From Pseudomonadota bacterium (GTDB lineage Bacteria > Pseudomonadota > Alphaproteobacteria > Kiloniellales > J153): DNA of 49,113 nucleotides. The notes under the pieces are model-generated. The model was given only the letters and a program-made list of their open reading frames with translations. It searched no databases and was not told the origin of the DNA. Below, in pieces: positions 32,949 to 41,340 of this stretch (within the stretch, counting starts at the first letter, position 1; each line of letters starts with the position of its first letter). The stretch is taken from NCBI GenBank assembly GCA_022572105.1, contig JACZWN010000002.1:1-49113 (forward strand). Direction: 5' to 3'. Both the position numbers and the translations under genes were made by a program.

Positions 32949-35528
32949 ATGACGCGCGCGGCGCGCTTGCTGGTCGGCTTCGCAGTGCTGCTCTTCGGAA
33001 CGCCGGATCTGGCCGCCCAGACAGGCGGCGAGGCGGCGTCATCGGCATCCGCGCCGATCGATTGGCTCGAGGCGGTATTTTTCGCCGCCCTGGCGATCAC
33101 CGCGGTCGCGATTGCCGCCGCCTTGGTCGCGGTGCGCCGGCTTCGGCGCGCCAACGCCCTGCAGAACGACATCTTCGGCGCGGTGCCGCAGCCGCGACAG
33201 GTCGTCGATTCGCAAGGCGGAACGATTCTCGCCAACAAGGCGTTCTACGATTTCTTCGGCGGCGTCGAGAAACCGACCCCCGAGCTTCTCGCCGCGGAGG
33301 TGGCGGGTGACGACGAGGCGCGCGATCAGCTCGACCGCTTGGCCGCCAACGCGCGCAACGGTATCCCGGGTTACGCGGAATTGCCGGTGCGCGCACGCGG
33401 CGGGTCGGAAAACGCCGGGGCGAACGGCGGCGGCGGCCAGTCTGAATGGCGCTACGTGGCGGCCTATCCGGTCGCCGGGCGCCCGGGCACGGTGCTCTGG
33501 ATGGTCGACGACATCACCATGCGCCGGCAGCTGGAGCAAGTCGTTCGCGAGGAGCAGGAGCGTTTCGTCGATCTACTGGAGCGCGCGCCGATCGGGTTCT
33601 ACTCGGTCGACGGCGACGGCAAGTTCCTGTTCGCCAATCAGACGCTCTGCGACTGGCTGAACCTGTCGCACGAGGACCTCGAAAGCGGCGCGATTCACCT
33701 GCACGACGTGATCGCCGAGGCCTTGCCCGAGGGAACGCCGCCCTACGATCCCTTCGGCCGCGGCGGCGACGTCCTGCGCGGCGAGATCGCGCTCAAGGGC
33801 CTGGACGGTGTCCGATTCCAGGCTTCGATCAGCCAGGATGTCGTTCCGGGCGCGGACGGTCGAGGATTGCGCACCCGCTCGGTCGTGCGTCACCTGTCGC
33901 GCGAACGGGCCATGGCCGAGGCGCTCGAGCGCTCCGTCCAACGCTTCGAGCGGTTTTTCCTCGAAGCACCGGTCGGTATCGCGTTGCTCGATTCGAGCGG
34001 CCGGCTGACCGAATGCAATCGCGCTTTCAGCGCCCTAATCGGCACGCAGACCGAGGGCCTGACCGGAGTTTCGCTCTTCGACTTGGTCAACGAAAAGGAT
34101 CGCGAGGCGGTCCGCGCGATGCTCGCCCCAAGGGATGAGGACGAAGCTGACGGAAGCCAGACACCGCTCGAGGTCCGTTTCGGAGGCGCGGGCGATACCG
34201 TCTGCTCGATGTTCGTGACGGGTATCGCGGATCGGGTCGGAGAGGCCAGCGGCTTTATCACCCACTTCATCGACACTACGGAACAGAAGAACCTGGAGCT
34301 CCAGTTCTCCCAATCGCAAAAGATGCAGGCGGTCGGCCAACTGGCCGGTGGCATCGCGCACGATTTCAACAACCTGCTGACCGCGATGATCGGCTTCTCC
34401 GACCTGTTGCTGCTGCGCCACCGCCCGGGCGACCAGTCCTTCGCCGACATCATGCAGATCAAGCAGAACGCGAACCGCGCGGCGAACCTGGTGCGCCAGC
34501 TGCTCGCCTTCTCTCGCCAGCAGACCCTGCAGCCGCGCATGCTCAACCTAACCGACATTCTGACCGAACTGTCGCACCTGTTGCGGCGCTTGATCGGCGA
34601 GAATATCGAGCTGGACATGATCCACGGCCGGGATCTGGATTTGGTGAAGGCGGACCAAGGTCAGTTGGAGCAGGTCATCATCAACCTGGCGGTCAACGCG
34701 CGCGACGCCATGACTGAAGGCGGCAAGCTGACGATCCGGACCTCCAACGAGACAGTCCGGCGCGAACGCAAATACAAGGCCGAGGTCATGCCGCCGGGCG
34801 ACTACGTCATGGTCGAGGTCGAGGACGACGGCTGCGGCATCGAGCGCGAGATCCTGGACCGGATCTTCGATCCCTTCTTCTCGACCAAGGACGTGGGTCA
34901 GGGGACCGGTCTCGGACTGTCCACGGTCTACGGCATCGTCAAGCAGACCGACGGGTTCGTTTTCGTCGACAGCGAGGTCGGCCGGGGCACGAGGTTCTCC
35001 ATCTACCTGCCGCAATACGCCGAGACGGCCGCCGGCGCCGCGGTCGTGGACGATTCCGAGGCGAAGGAGACCCGGGACCTGACCGGCATGGGCACGATCC
35101 TGCTGGTCGAGGACGAGGATGCGGTGCGCTCGTTCAGCGCCAGGGTGCTGACGAACAAGGGATACAAGGTATTCGAGGCGGACTCGGGCGAATCGGCGCT
35201 GGCAGTCCTCAAGGATCACCTTGGTTCGGTCGACCTGCTGATCACGGACGTGGTCATGCCCCGCCTGGACGGGCCCAGCCTGGTGCGCCAGGTGCGCGAA
35301 GATCAGCCCGACCTGAAGGTCATTTTCATCTCCGGCTATACCGAGGACGCCTTCCGCAAGCGCCTGGGCCAGGACAGGGGCATCCATTTTCTGCCCAAGC
35401 CGTTCAGCCTCAAGCAGTTGGCCGCCAAGGTGAAGGAGGTCTTGGGCGAAGACGACACGGCGACCCGGACCGAGTCTTCGACGCCGTCGCGAAGCGCCGC
35501 GGGAATCGGCCGCTCGGCGGAACTCTAG
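32949..35528 (+). CDS. cckA: Cell-cycle hybrid histidine kinase CckA
   Basis: An 859-residue hybrid kinase: signal/membrane segments (LLVGFAVLLFGTP and FFAALAITAVAIAAALVAV), PAS domains (about 90-440), HisKA with phospho-acceptor His471 (GGIAHDFNNLLTAMIGFSDL), HATPase (NLAVNARDAM, DPFFSTKDVGQGTGLGLSTV) and a C-terminal receiver with Asp767 (LLITDVVMPRLDGP). This domain order and position after flhB are those of CckA, which in Caulobacter passes phosphate via ChpT to CtrA and CpdR. Several flagellar operons here carry CtrA-type boxes. An alternative start at 32856 overlapping flhB would add 31 residues; 32949 gives a cleaner membrane leader. Confidence 0.9.
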   Translation: MTRAARLLVGFAVLLFGTPDLAAQTGGEAASSASAPIDWLEAVFFAALAITAVAIAAALVAVRRLRRANALQNDIFGAVPQPRQVVDSQGGTILANKAFYDFFGGVEKPTPELLAAEVAGDDEARDQLDRLAANARNGIPGYAELPVRARGGSENAGANGGGGQSEWRYVAAYPVAGRPGTVLWMVDDITMRRQLEQVVREEQERFVDLLERAPIGFYSVDGDGKFLFANQTLCDWLNLSHEDLESGAIHLHDVIAEALPEGTPPYDPFGRGGDVLRGEIALKGLDGVRFQASISQDVVPGADGRGLRTRSVVRHLSRERAMAEALERSVQRFERFFLEAPVGIALLDSSGRLTECNRAFSALIGTQTEGLTGVSLFDLVNEKDREAVRAMLAPRDEDEADGSQTPLEVRFGGAGDTVCSMFVTGIADRVGEASGFITHFIDTTEQKNLELQFSQSQKMQAVGQLAGGIAHDFNNLLTAMIGFSDLLLLRHRPGDQSFADIMQIKQNANRAANLVRQLLAFSRQQTLQPRMLNLTDILTELSHLLRRLIGENIELDMIHGRDLDLVKADQGQLEQVIINLAVNARDAMTEGGKLTIRTSNETVRRERKYKAEVMPPGDYVMVEVEDDGCGIEREILDRIFDPFFSTKDVGQGTGLGLSTVYGIVKQTDGFVFVDSEVGRGTRFSIYLPQYAETAAGAAVVDDSEAKETRDLTGMGTILLVEDEDAVRSFSARVLTNKGYKVFEADSGESALAVLKDHLGSVDLLITDVVMPRLDGPSLVRQVREDQPDLKVIFISGYTEDAFRKRLGQDRGIHFLPKPFSLKQLAAKVKEVLGEDDTATRTESSTPSRSAAGIGRSAEL

Positions 35529-35572
35529 AGCATTTTCGGTTTAGGCGGAATCAGCCCGCACCCCCGCCTGGC

Positions 35573-38500
35573 TCAGGTTCGGGGTCGGGTCGGCCGCTCG
35601 GCGGGCAGCCACAGGCAGACCCGCGTGCCGGATGTTCCGGCGCGGTCGATCTCGATGCCGCCGCCGTGCTGCTCCATGATCCGCTTGACCACGGGCAGAC
35701 CGAGACCCACGCCGAATCCCTTGGTGCTGAACAACGGCTCGAAGATCCTGGGCAGGACATCCGCCGGGATGCCCGGGCCGCGGTCCTCGAAGATCACCTC
35801 GACCCGTCCGTTCTTCCTTTGCGTCTTCACCGACAGGACGGCGTTATCGGCATCGGTGGCCTCTCGGCCGACCTCTCCGGTCATGGCCTGACAGGCGTTG
35901 TCGAAGACGTTGATGATCGCGCGGCGGAAACGATCGCGGTCGAACGGCACCGTCGTGCCCGCCAGGCCGAAGTCCCGGCGCAGCGTGATTTCGGCGGGCA
36001 GGGCCTGCTCCTTCAGTGTCAAGTCCAGCCAGGCATCGATGGGCGTGGGCTCCGGCTCGAGCCCCGAGATGCGGGTGAAGTCGAGCAGCTCGTCGATGAT
36101 ACGGTCGCAGCGGATGACGCTGCGGTCGATGCGCTCCAGCGCGCGCTGGACGCGTGGCGTGATCTCGTTCAAGCCGTCGCGCACGATGAAGTTGGAGGTC
36201 CGGATCACGCCCAGGGGATTGCGCAGCTCGTGACTGACCGTGGCCGTCAACTGGCCGAGCGTCGCCAGGCGCTCCTGGCGCAGGAGATCCGCCTGCGCCG
36301 CGCGCAACTCGGCGGTGCGCTCCTCGACCCGCCGCTCGAGCTCATCGTGGGCCATCCTTCTTTCGGTTACGTCCACGGCCATGGAGATAACGAAACGCCG
36401 TCCATCGGGGAGCCGCCCGAGGGGTGCGGTGCGGAAGTCCCATATCCGTCGTTCGCCCCGAGCCGTGGTGACGGAAGCCTCGTGTTCGAATGGCTCCTCG
36501 ATTTCGCAAAGCCGACGGATACGGTCTCGCACACGCTCTTTGTTGGCGTCGTAAGCCTTCTCGGTCCAGTCGTGAATGGTCGGTATGTCGGCATGGGAAT
36601 AGCCGGACAACTCGGACCATCTCTTGCTGATCATCAATACCTCGCCACCCTCGGCGTGCATCATGATCGGGATCGGCGCGTCGAGCACGGACCGCTGCAA
36701 GCGTTCCTCGCTCCGGTGCAGCGCCTCTTGCGCCCGCTTGCGCTCGGTAACATCTGTGGCGATTGCGCCAAGGCCCGAAATGTTCCCGTCGGAATCTCGG
36801 ATCGGAAACTTGATCATATGCAGGGTGTGAACGCCGTCCTCGAAGAGCACGTCGTCCTCCTGCTCTATCGTCCGCCCGCTTTGCAATACCGCCAGGTCAT
36901 GCGCCCTCGTAGACGTGACGAAATTCTCTTGGTGATGGATGTCTCCGGGCAGCTTGCCGCGAACCTCTTCGTCTTTGACGCCCCACAGCTCCTCGTACCG
37001 CCGATTGATGCGGACATAACGTCCCTCCCTGTCCTTAAGGTAAATTTCGACCGGCGCGCTGTCCATGATCGCCCGGAATTGGGCCTCGCGCTCGTAGAGC
37101 GCGACTTGCGCCTGTTTCTGCTCGGTGATGTCGATCATAATCCCGCGCAACGCCTTGGGCCCGTGCTCGTCCGAGACGACGGTAACGACATCGCGCATCC
37201 AGACGACATCTCCGTCCGCCGTCAGCATCCGATATTCGACGTCGTGGTCCTCACCACGGGCGCTGGTCGCTTGGCGGAAGGCGACCGCTTCATCACGGTC
37301 GTCCGGATGGATGGCGTTCGGCCAGAACCCGGCGCCATACCAATCGTCCAATGCGTACCCCAGGAGGGAGACCGCCTGGGGGCCAACGTAGGTGAACCGC
37401 CAAGTGCTCAGGTCCGCCTCCCAGGGAATCACGTTCGTCGTTTCCACCAAGCGTTTGTAACGTTCCTCGCTTTCCCGCAGCGCCTGTTCCGCGAGCTTGC
37501 GCTCGGCGATTTCCATTTTCAATTGCTCGTTGGCTTCCCGGAGCTCCGCGGTCCTTTGCGCGACCCGCTGCTCCAACTCGTCGCGCGCCTGGCGTAGTGC
37601 CTCCTCTGCCCGCACCCGGGCGGTCACGTCGGTGGTGGCGCCGCGGAAACCCAGGAATTCGCCCTTGTTGTCGAAGACCGGCCGTCCGCTGACCTGAAAG
37701 GACCTGATCGAGCCGTCGTCGACCGGCCGCTGGCAAATGAGGCCGCGGAACGGCCGGCGTTCCTCGAGGGCATCCATGTACGCGTTCCAGTCGGAGTCCT
37801 CGTGGTTGACCGTCGGCAGGTCCCGGACGTGAACCCCTATGACACTCGACGGCTCGACTCCGGCCACCTCCCGAATGCGATCCGATATATAGGTGACCCG
37901 CAGGTCGTGCCCGATCTCCCAGAACCAGTCGGAGGCCGATTCCGCCAAGTCGCGGAACCGCGCCTCGCTCTCGCGCAAGGCCGCCACCGCGGAGCGCAGC
38001 TCGACGGTGCGCTCCTGGACGCGGCGTTCCAACTGACTGTTCAATTTGGTAACGAAGCGATAGCGCCATCCCGCCATGGCTATCAGGGAAAGGGCGAAGA
38101 GGACGCCCATCGCCAAGGCCGCCCTAATTGGGGTCCAGAAGGGCGAGGGCTCGCCGAACCAGGCCACGTAGATCCTGCGGTAGTCCGGCGAGGCGACGAA
38201 CTCGCCGACCGCAAGGTCCAGAAGCGCCAGCAGCTCGACATTGTCCTTGCGCACCGCCATGGCGGATTTGATCTCAATCAACGGATCGCCGACAACCCTT
38301 ACTCGGTCGGCGACCTGGGCTTCCTTGGCCAATTTCCAGACCATCGGCTCGGGGTAAGCGAGGCCGTCCACATGGCCGGCAAGGAGGGCGAAGAGCGCGG
38401 CGGTCACATCGGGAAATACCTTCAACAGAATTTCGTCGTGCCGCTCCAGGAGTTGCTGCGCGGCATTAGACGCGACCACGGCGACGGTGCGTCCGGCGAA

Positions 38501-38944
38501 GTCGGCCATACCACCAACGTCTCGAGTATTGTTGCGGATAAAGAATGAGATGCGCAGCGTCTGCACTGGAGCGGTAAACGCGAAGACTCGTTTGCGTGAC
38601 TCCGTGATTCCCAGACCGGGAATAACGTCGACACGGCCTTCCTTGAGCGCTTCTTGGGTCGCCTTTCCTGTCTTGAAAATGGCATACTTGACCGTAATCC
38701 CGGCCCGCTCCGCGACTTCGTTCATGACCTCGACGGCGAAGCCGCCGGGGCGTCCGTTTTCATCCAACTCGTAGTACGGGGGGAATGAGTTCAGAATCCC
38801 GACGGTCACCGCGCGCGGTTCCGGCGGCGCGCTCCTCGCCGGGTTCGCCAACGCACAGAATATGAACGGCAAGAGACAACAAAACAGCAACGGCCCGGCG
38901 CGTACCCTGGCCGTCCCGAGCCTCCGGTGGCGCGTTCTTTCCAT
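35573..38944 (-). CDS. Multi-PAS sensor histidine kinase with a periplasmic solute-binding (SBP_bac_3) sensor
   Basis: A 1123-residue membrane kinase. Start at 38944 gives a signal peptide (LLFCCLLPFIFCALANPARS); upstream in-frame codons are Arg-rich and unlikely. Residues about 45-265 form a family-3 solute-binding domain (VGILNSFPPYYELDENGRPG; GGFAVEVMNEVAERAGITV), so the signal may be an amino acid or related small molecule. A membrane segment near 275-295 is followed by about four PAS domains, HisKA (TVSHELRNPLGVIRTSNF) and HATPase (DRGPGIPADVLPRIFEPLFS, GFGVGLGLPVVKRIM). There is no receiver domain on the protein, and no response regulator gene is adjacent. A perfect CtrA-type box lies 270 bases upstream. 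Confidence 0.88.
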   Translation of the reverse strand: MERTRHRRLGTARVRAGPLLFCCLLPFIFCALANPARSAPPEPRAVTVGILNSFPPYYELDENGRPGGFAVEVMNEVAERAGITVKYAIFKTGKATQEALKEGRVDVIPGLGITESRKRVFAFTAPVQTLRISFFIRNNTRDVGGMADFAGRTVAVVASNAAQQLLERHDEILLKVFPDVTAALFALLAGHVDGLAYPEPMVWKLAKEAQVADRVRVVGDPLIEIKSAMAVRKDNVELLALLDLAVGEFVASPDYRRIYVAWFGEPSPFWTPIRAALAMGVLFALSLIAMAGWRYRFVTKLNSQLERRVQERTVELRSAVAALRESEARFRDLAESASDWFWEIGHDLRVTYISDRIREVAGVEPSSVIGVHVRDLPTVNHEDSDWNAYMDALEERRPFRGLICQRPVDDGSIRSFQVSGRPVFDNKGEFLGFRGATTDVTARVRAEEALRQARDELEQRVAQRTAELREANEQLKMEIAERKLAEQALRESEERYKRLVETTNVIPWEADLSTWRFTYVGPQAVSLLGYALDDWYGAGFWPNAIHPDDRDEAVAFRQATSARGEDHDVEYRMLTADGDVVWMRDVVTVVSDEHGPKALRGIMIDITEQKQAQVALYEREAQFRAIMDSAPVEIYLKDREGRYVRINRRYEELWGVKDEEVRGKLPGDIHHQENFVTSTRAHDLAVLQSGRTIEQEDDVLFEDGVHTLHMIKFPIRDSDGNISGLGAIATDVTERKRAQEALHRSEERLQRSVLDAPIPIMMHAEGGEVLMISKRWSELSGYSHADIPTIHDWTEKAYDANKERVRDRIRRLCEIEEPFEHEASVTTARGERRIWDFRTAPLGRLPDGRRFVISMAVDVTERRMAHDELERRVEERTAELRAAQADLLRQERLATLGQLTATVSHELRNPLGVIRTSNFIVRDGLNEITPRVQRALERIDRSVIRCDRIIDELLDFTRISGLEPEPTPIDAWLDLTLKEQALPAEITLRRDFGLAGTTVPFDRDRFRRAIINVFDNACQAMTGEVGREATDADNAVLSVKTQRKNGRVEVIFEDRGPGIPADVLPRIFEPLFSTKGFGVGLGLPVVKRIMEQHGGGIEIDRAGTSGTRVCLWLPAERPTRPRT

Positions 38945-39214
38945 CGCGATCACGAATCGGTGCCGGGCAGGGCGGTGCATGCGGCCCGCGAGCCGAACGT
39001 TGGCTCGGCTTGGACGCCGCTTGAGGCGGCGATACCTGTGCTCGTCGCCGACGCCGACAAACACGGCCTCGGGCGGCTTCGGGCGCCCGTGGATATTGTC
39101 GAACCCGTGATTTTTCCGTCCCCCGGTGGACCGGTCTGCCGTTGGGTGAAATCGCACATGGCTTGCAAATGTCGCCGCGATTTCTACCGGAGGGCCATTT
39201 AGGGCCCGGCGTGG

Positions 39215-39229
39215 TTAACAAAATGTTAA
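39215..39229. promoter_or_regulatory. CtrA-type box upstream of the solute-sensing kinase
   Basis: TTAACAAAATGTTAA, a perfect and palindromic TTAA-N7-TTAA, in the 315-bp gap between the CoA-transferase stop and the histidine kinase start (both minus strand). Apart from this box I see nothing else in 38945-39259. Confidence 0.5.
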
Positions 39230-39259
39230 CCGAGCCGCACCAACCCGCGCGATCTGGTA

Positions 39260-41191
39260 TTAATCCTGGTCCAGGTGCTTGCGCGCCTCGCGCCTGCTCT
39301 CGAAGACGTGGGAGGAGACGCTGCGCTTCTCGAGCTCCTTGCCGAGCTTCAGGCGCATGAACCCGCTCGTCGTGTAGCGCGACACCTTGATGTAGTACTT
39401 CTTCTCCACGTAACGGACGAGGTCCATGTACTTGTCGATCACCGCGTCGTCGGCCGCGAAGGAATCGTAGTTGACGATGGAGTAGACGCGTTTTCCCAGC
39501 GGCTCCAGCAGGCCGTCGACGGCCTCTTTGATCCTCCTCAGGTCCTCTTCGTCGCGTACCCGCATGCCGGCGAAGTTCATGAACACGGTGTTGGTCCCGG
39601 GGTCGTAGCTGAGCCGGTCCTCGATGTGAATGTCCAGCATGCGTTCGCGCAGGCCGAGCGGCTCCGGCTTGAACAAGCCTGCCTCCATGAGCTTGGGCGC
39701 GTCGACGATCGGCCGGAACGACATTTGCGCCAGGATGTCCCGCTCGACGTCGATGCCGGGCGCGACCTCGACCAGTTCCAGCCCCTCGGTCCGAAGAGCG
39801 AATACGCAGCGCTCGGTGACGTAGTAGACCTCCTTGCCCAGATCGGCCGCGCGCGGGCCGCTGAAGGTGATTTGCTCGACCGTCTCGACGAACTTCCTGT
39901 GCTTGCCCTCTTTGGCGATCGCGATCGCGCCGTCGCCGACCTCCGTTTCCAAGCCTCCGGAGGTAAAGGTGCCGACGAAGATCACCTTCCGGCTGTTCTG
40001 ACTGATGTTGATGAAGCCACCGCAGCCGGTGACGCGGTTGCCGAAGCGGCTCGCGTTGACGTTGCCGAGGCGGTCGCATTCGGCGAACCCGAGGTAGGCC
40101 GAATCCAGACCGCCGCCGTCGATGAAGTCGAACTGGCTCGGGTGCTCGATGACCGCGCTGAAGTTGACCGAGGCGCCGAAATCGAGCCCGCCCAGCGGCA
40201 CGCCGCCGATCACGCCGGGATCGACGGTCAGCGTAATCAGGTCCTGGATCTTCTCCTCGTTGGCGACCGCGCCGATCCTATCGGGCAGGCCGATGCCCAG
40301 GTTGACGACGCTGTTGGGCAGGAGTTCCAAGGCGGCGCGGCGGGCGATCACCTTCTTCTCGTCGAGCGGAACCGGCGGCAGGGCCTCGAGCGGCACCCGG
40401 ACCTCGCCGGACAGCGCCGGGTTGTACTGGGTGCCGTAGTTCTGCATGTGATGTTCCGGGCTCGCCACCACCACGGAGTCGACGAAGATGCCGGGGATCC
40501 TGACCCGGCGCGCATCCAGCGATCCGCTCTGGGCGATCCGCTCGACCTGGCACAGCACCATTCCGCCGGAGTTCCTCGCGGCAAGCGCGAGCGCCAGGTT
40601 CTCGAGCCGCAGCGACTCCTTTTCCATGGTGATGTTGCCGTCGGGGTCGGCGGTCGTGCCGCGGATGAACGCGACGTTGATGGGGAAGGCCTTGAAGAAC
40701 AGGGTCTCCTCGCCGCCGAGGATGACCAGCTCCACGATGTCGTCCACGGCTGCCGCGTTGACCTTGCCGCCTTCGATCCGGGGGTCGATGAAGGTCCCCA
40801 GACCGACCTTCGAGAGGGTGCCTGGCTTGCCCGCCGCGATGTCCCGGTAGAGGTGGGTGATCACGCCCTCAGGCAGATTGTAGGCCTCGATCCTGTTCTC
40901 GACGGCCAGGCGCTCGATGCGCGGGACCAGGCCGTAATGGCCGCCGACGACGCGTTTCAGCAGGCCCTCGTGACCGAGATGGTTGAGCCCACGGTCCTTG
41001 CCGTCGCCCTGCCCGCCGGCATAGACCAGGGTGAGGTTCCCGGGCGTCCCGGTCTCGAGAAAGCGCCGTTCCAGCGCGATCAGGAGCGCCTCCGGCGTCC
41101 CGTTGCCGCCGTAACCGACCGTCGCCAGCACGTCGCCCTGCCGAATCAGCGCGATCGCGTCTTCGACGGGAATGACCTTTTTGAACGCCAT
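39260..41191 (-). CDS. Family I CoA-transferase homologue with Asp at the catalytic Glu and a C-terminal extension
   Basis: A 643-residue relative of acyl-CoA:acetate/3-ketoacid CoA-transferases (YdiF/Pct type). Landmarks are TVGYGGNGTPEALLIALE, LVYAGGQGDGKDRGLNHLGH, NLPEGVITHLYRDIAAGKPG, VVNLGIGLPDRIG, GGLDFGAS, and GNVNASRFG...GCGGFINISQ. In these enzymes the thioester-forming Glu lies in a TVEAG/TVESG-type segment; here the codons read TLTVDPGVIGG, i.e. Asp. About 130 residues follow the usual enzyme end, with an extension containing NTVFMNFAGMRVRDEEDLRR and KKYYIKVSRYTTSGFMR; its role is unknown. Start 41191 (MAFKKVIPVEDAI) fits the family start; an ATG 45 bases upstream would add 15 odd residues. 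Substrate is not predictable. Confidence 0.85.
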   Translation of the reverse strand: MAFKKVIPVEDAIALIRQGDVLATVGYGGNGTPEALLIALERRFLETGTPGNLTLVYAGGQGDGKDRGLNHLGHEGLLKRVVGGHYGLVPRIERLAVENRIEAYNLPEGVITHLYRDIAAGKPGTLSKVGLGTFIDPRIEGGKVNAAAVDDIVELVILGGEETLFFKAFPINVAFIRGTTADPDGNITMEKESLRLENLALALAARNSGGMVLCQVERIAQSGSLDARRVRIPGIFVDSVVVASPEHHMQNYGTQYNPALSGEVRVPLEALPPVPLDEKKVIARRAALELLPNSVVNLGIGLPDRIGAVANEEKIQDLITLTVDPGVIGGVPLGGLDFGASVNFSAVIEHPSQFDFIDGGGLDSAYLGFAECDRLGNVNASRFGNRVTGCGGFINISQNSRKVIFVGTFTSGGLETEVGDGAIAIAKEGKHRKFVETVEQITFSGPRAADLGKEVYYVTERCVFALRTEGLELVEVAPGIDVERDILAQMSFRPIVDAPKLMEAGLFKPEPLGLRERMLDIHIEDRLSYDPGTNTVFMNFAGMRVRDEEDLRRIKEAVDGLLEPLGKRVYSIVNYDSFAADDAVIDKYMDLVRYVEKKYYIKVSRYTTSGFMRLKLGKELEKRSVSSHVFESRREARKHLDQD

Positions 41192-41340
41192 GGGCGGTCC
41201 CCGTTCAGCCGAGCCTTCTCGATCGGCTCGGCCCATTGTAGCCCGGCCGCAGGATTTTTCGATGCCGGAAGATCGGCGCCTCGGCGCCCCGGCGCTTCAA
41301 GATTCGCGGGGTCTTTTACCGAGATGATCGAGACGCGCTG

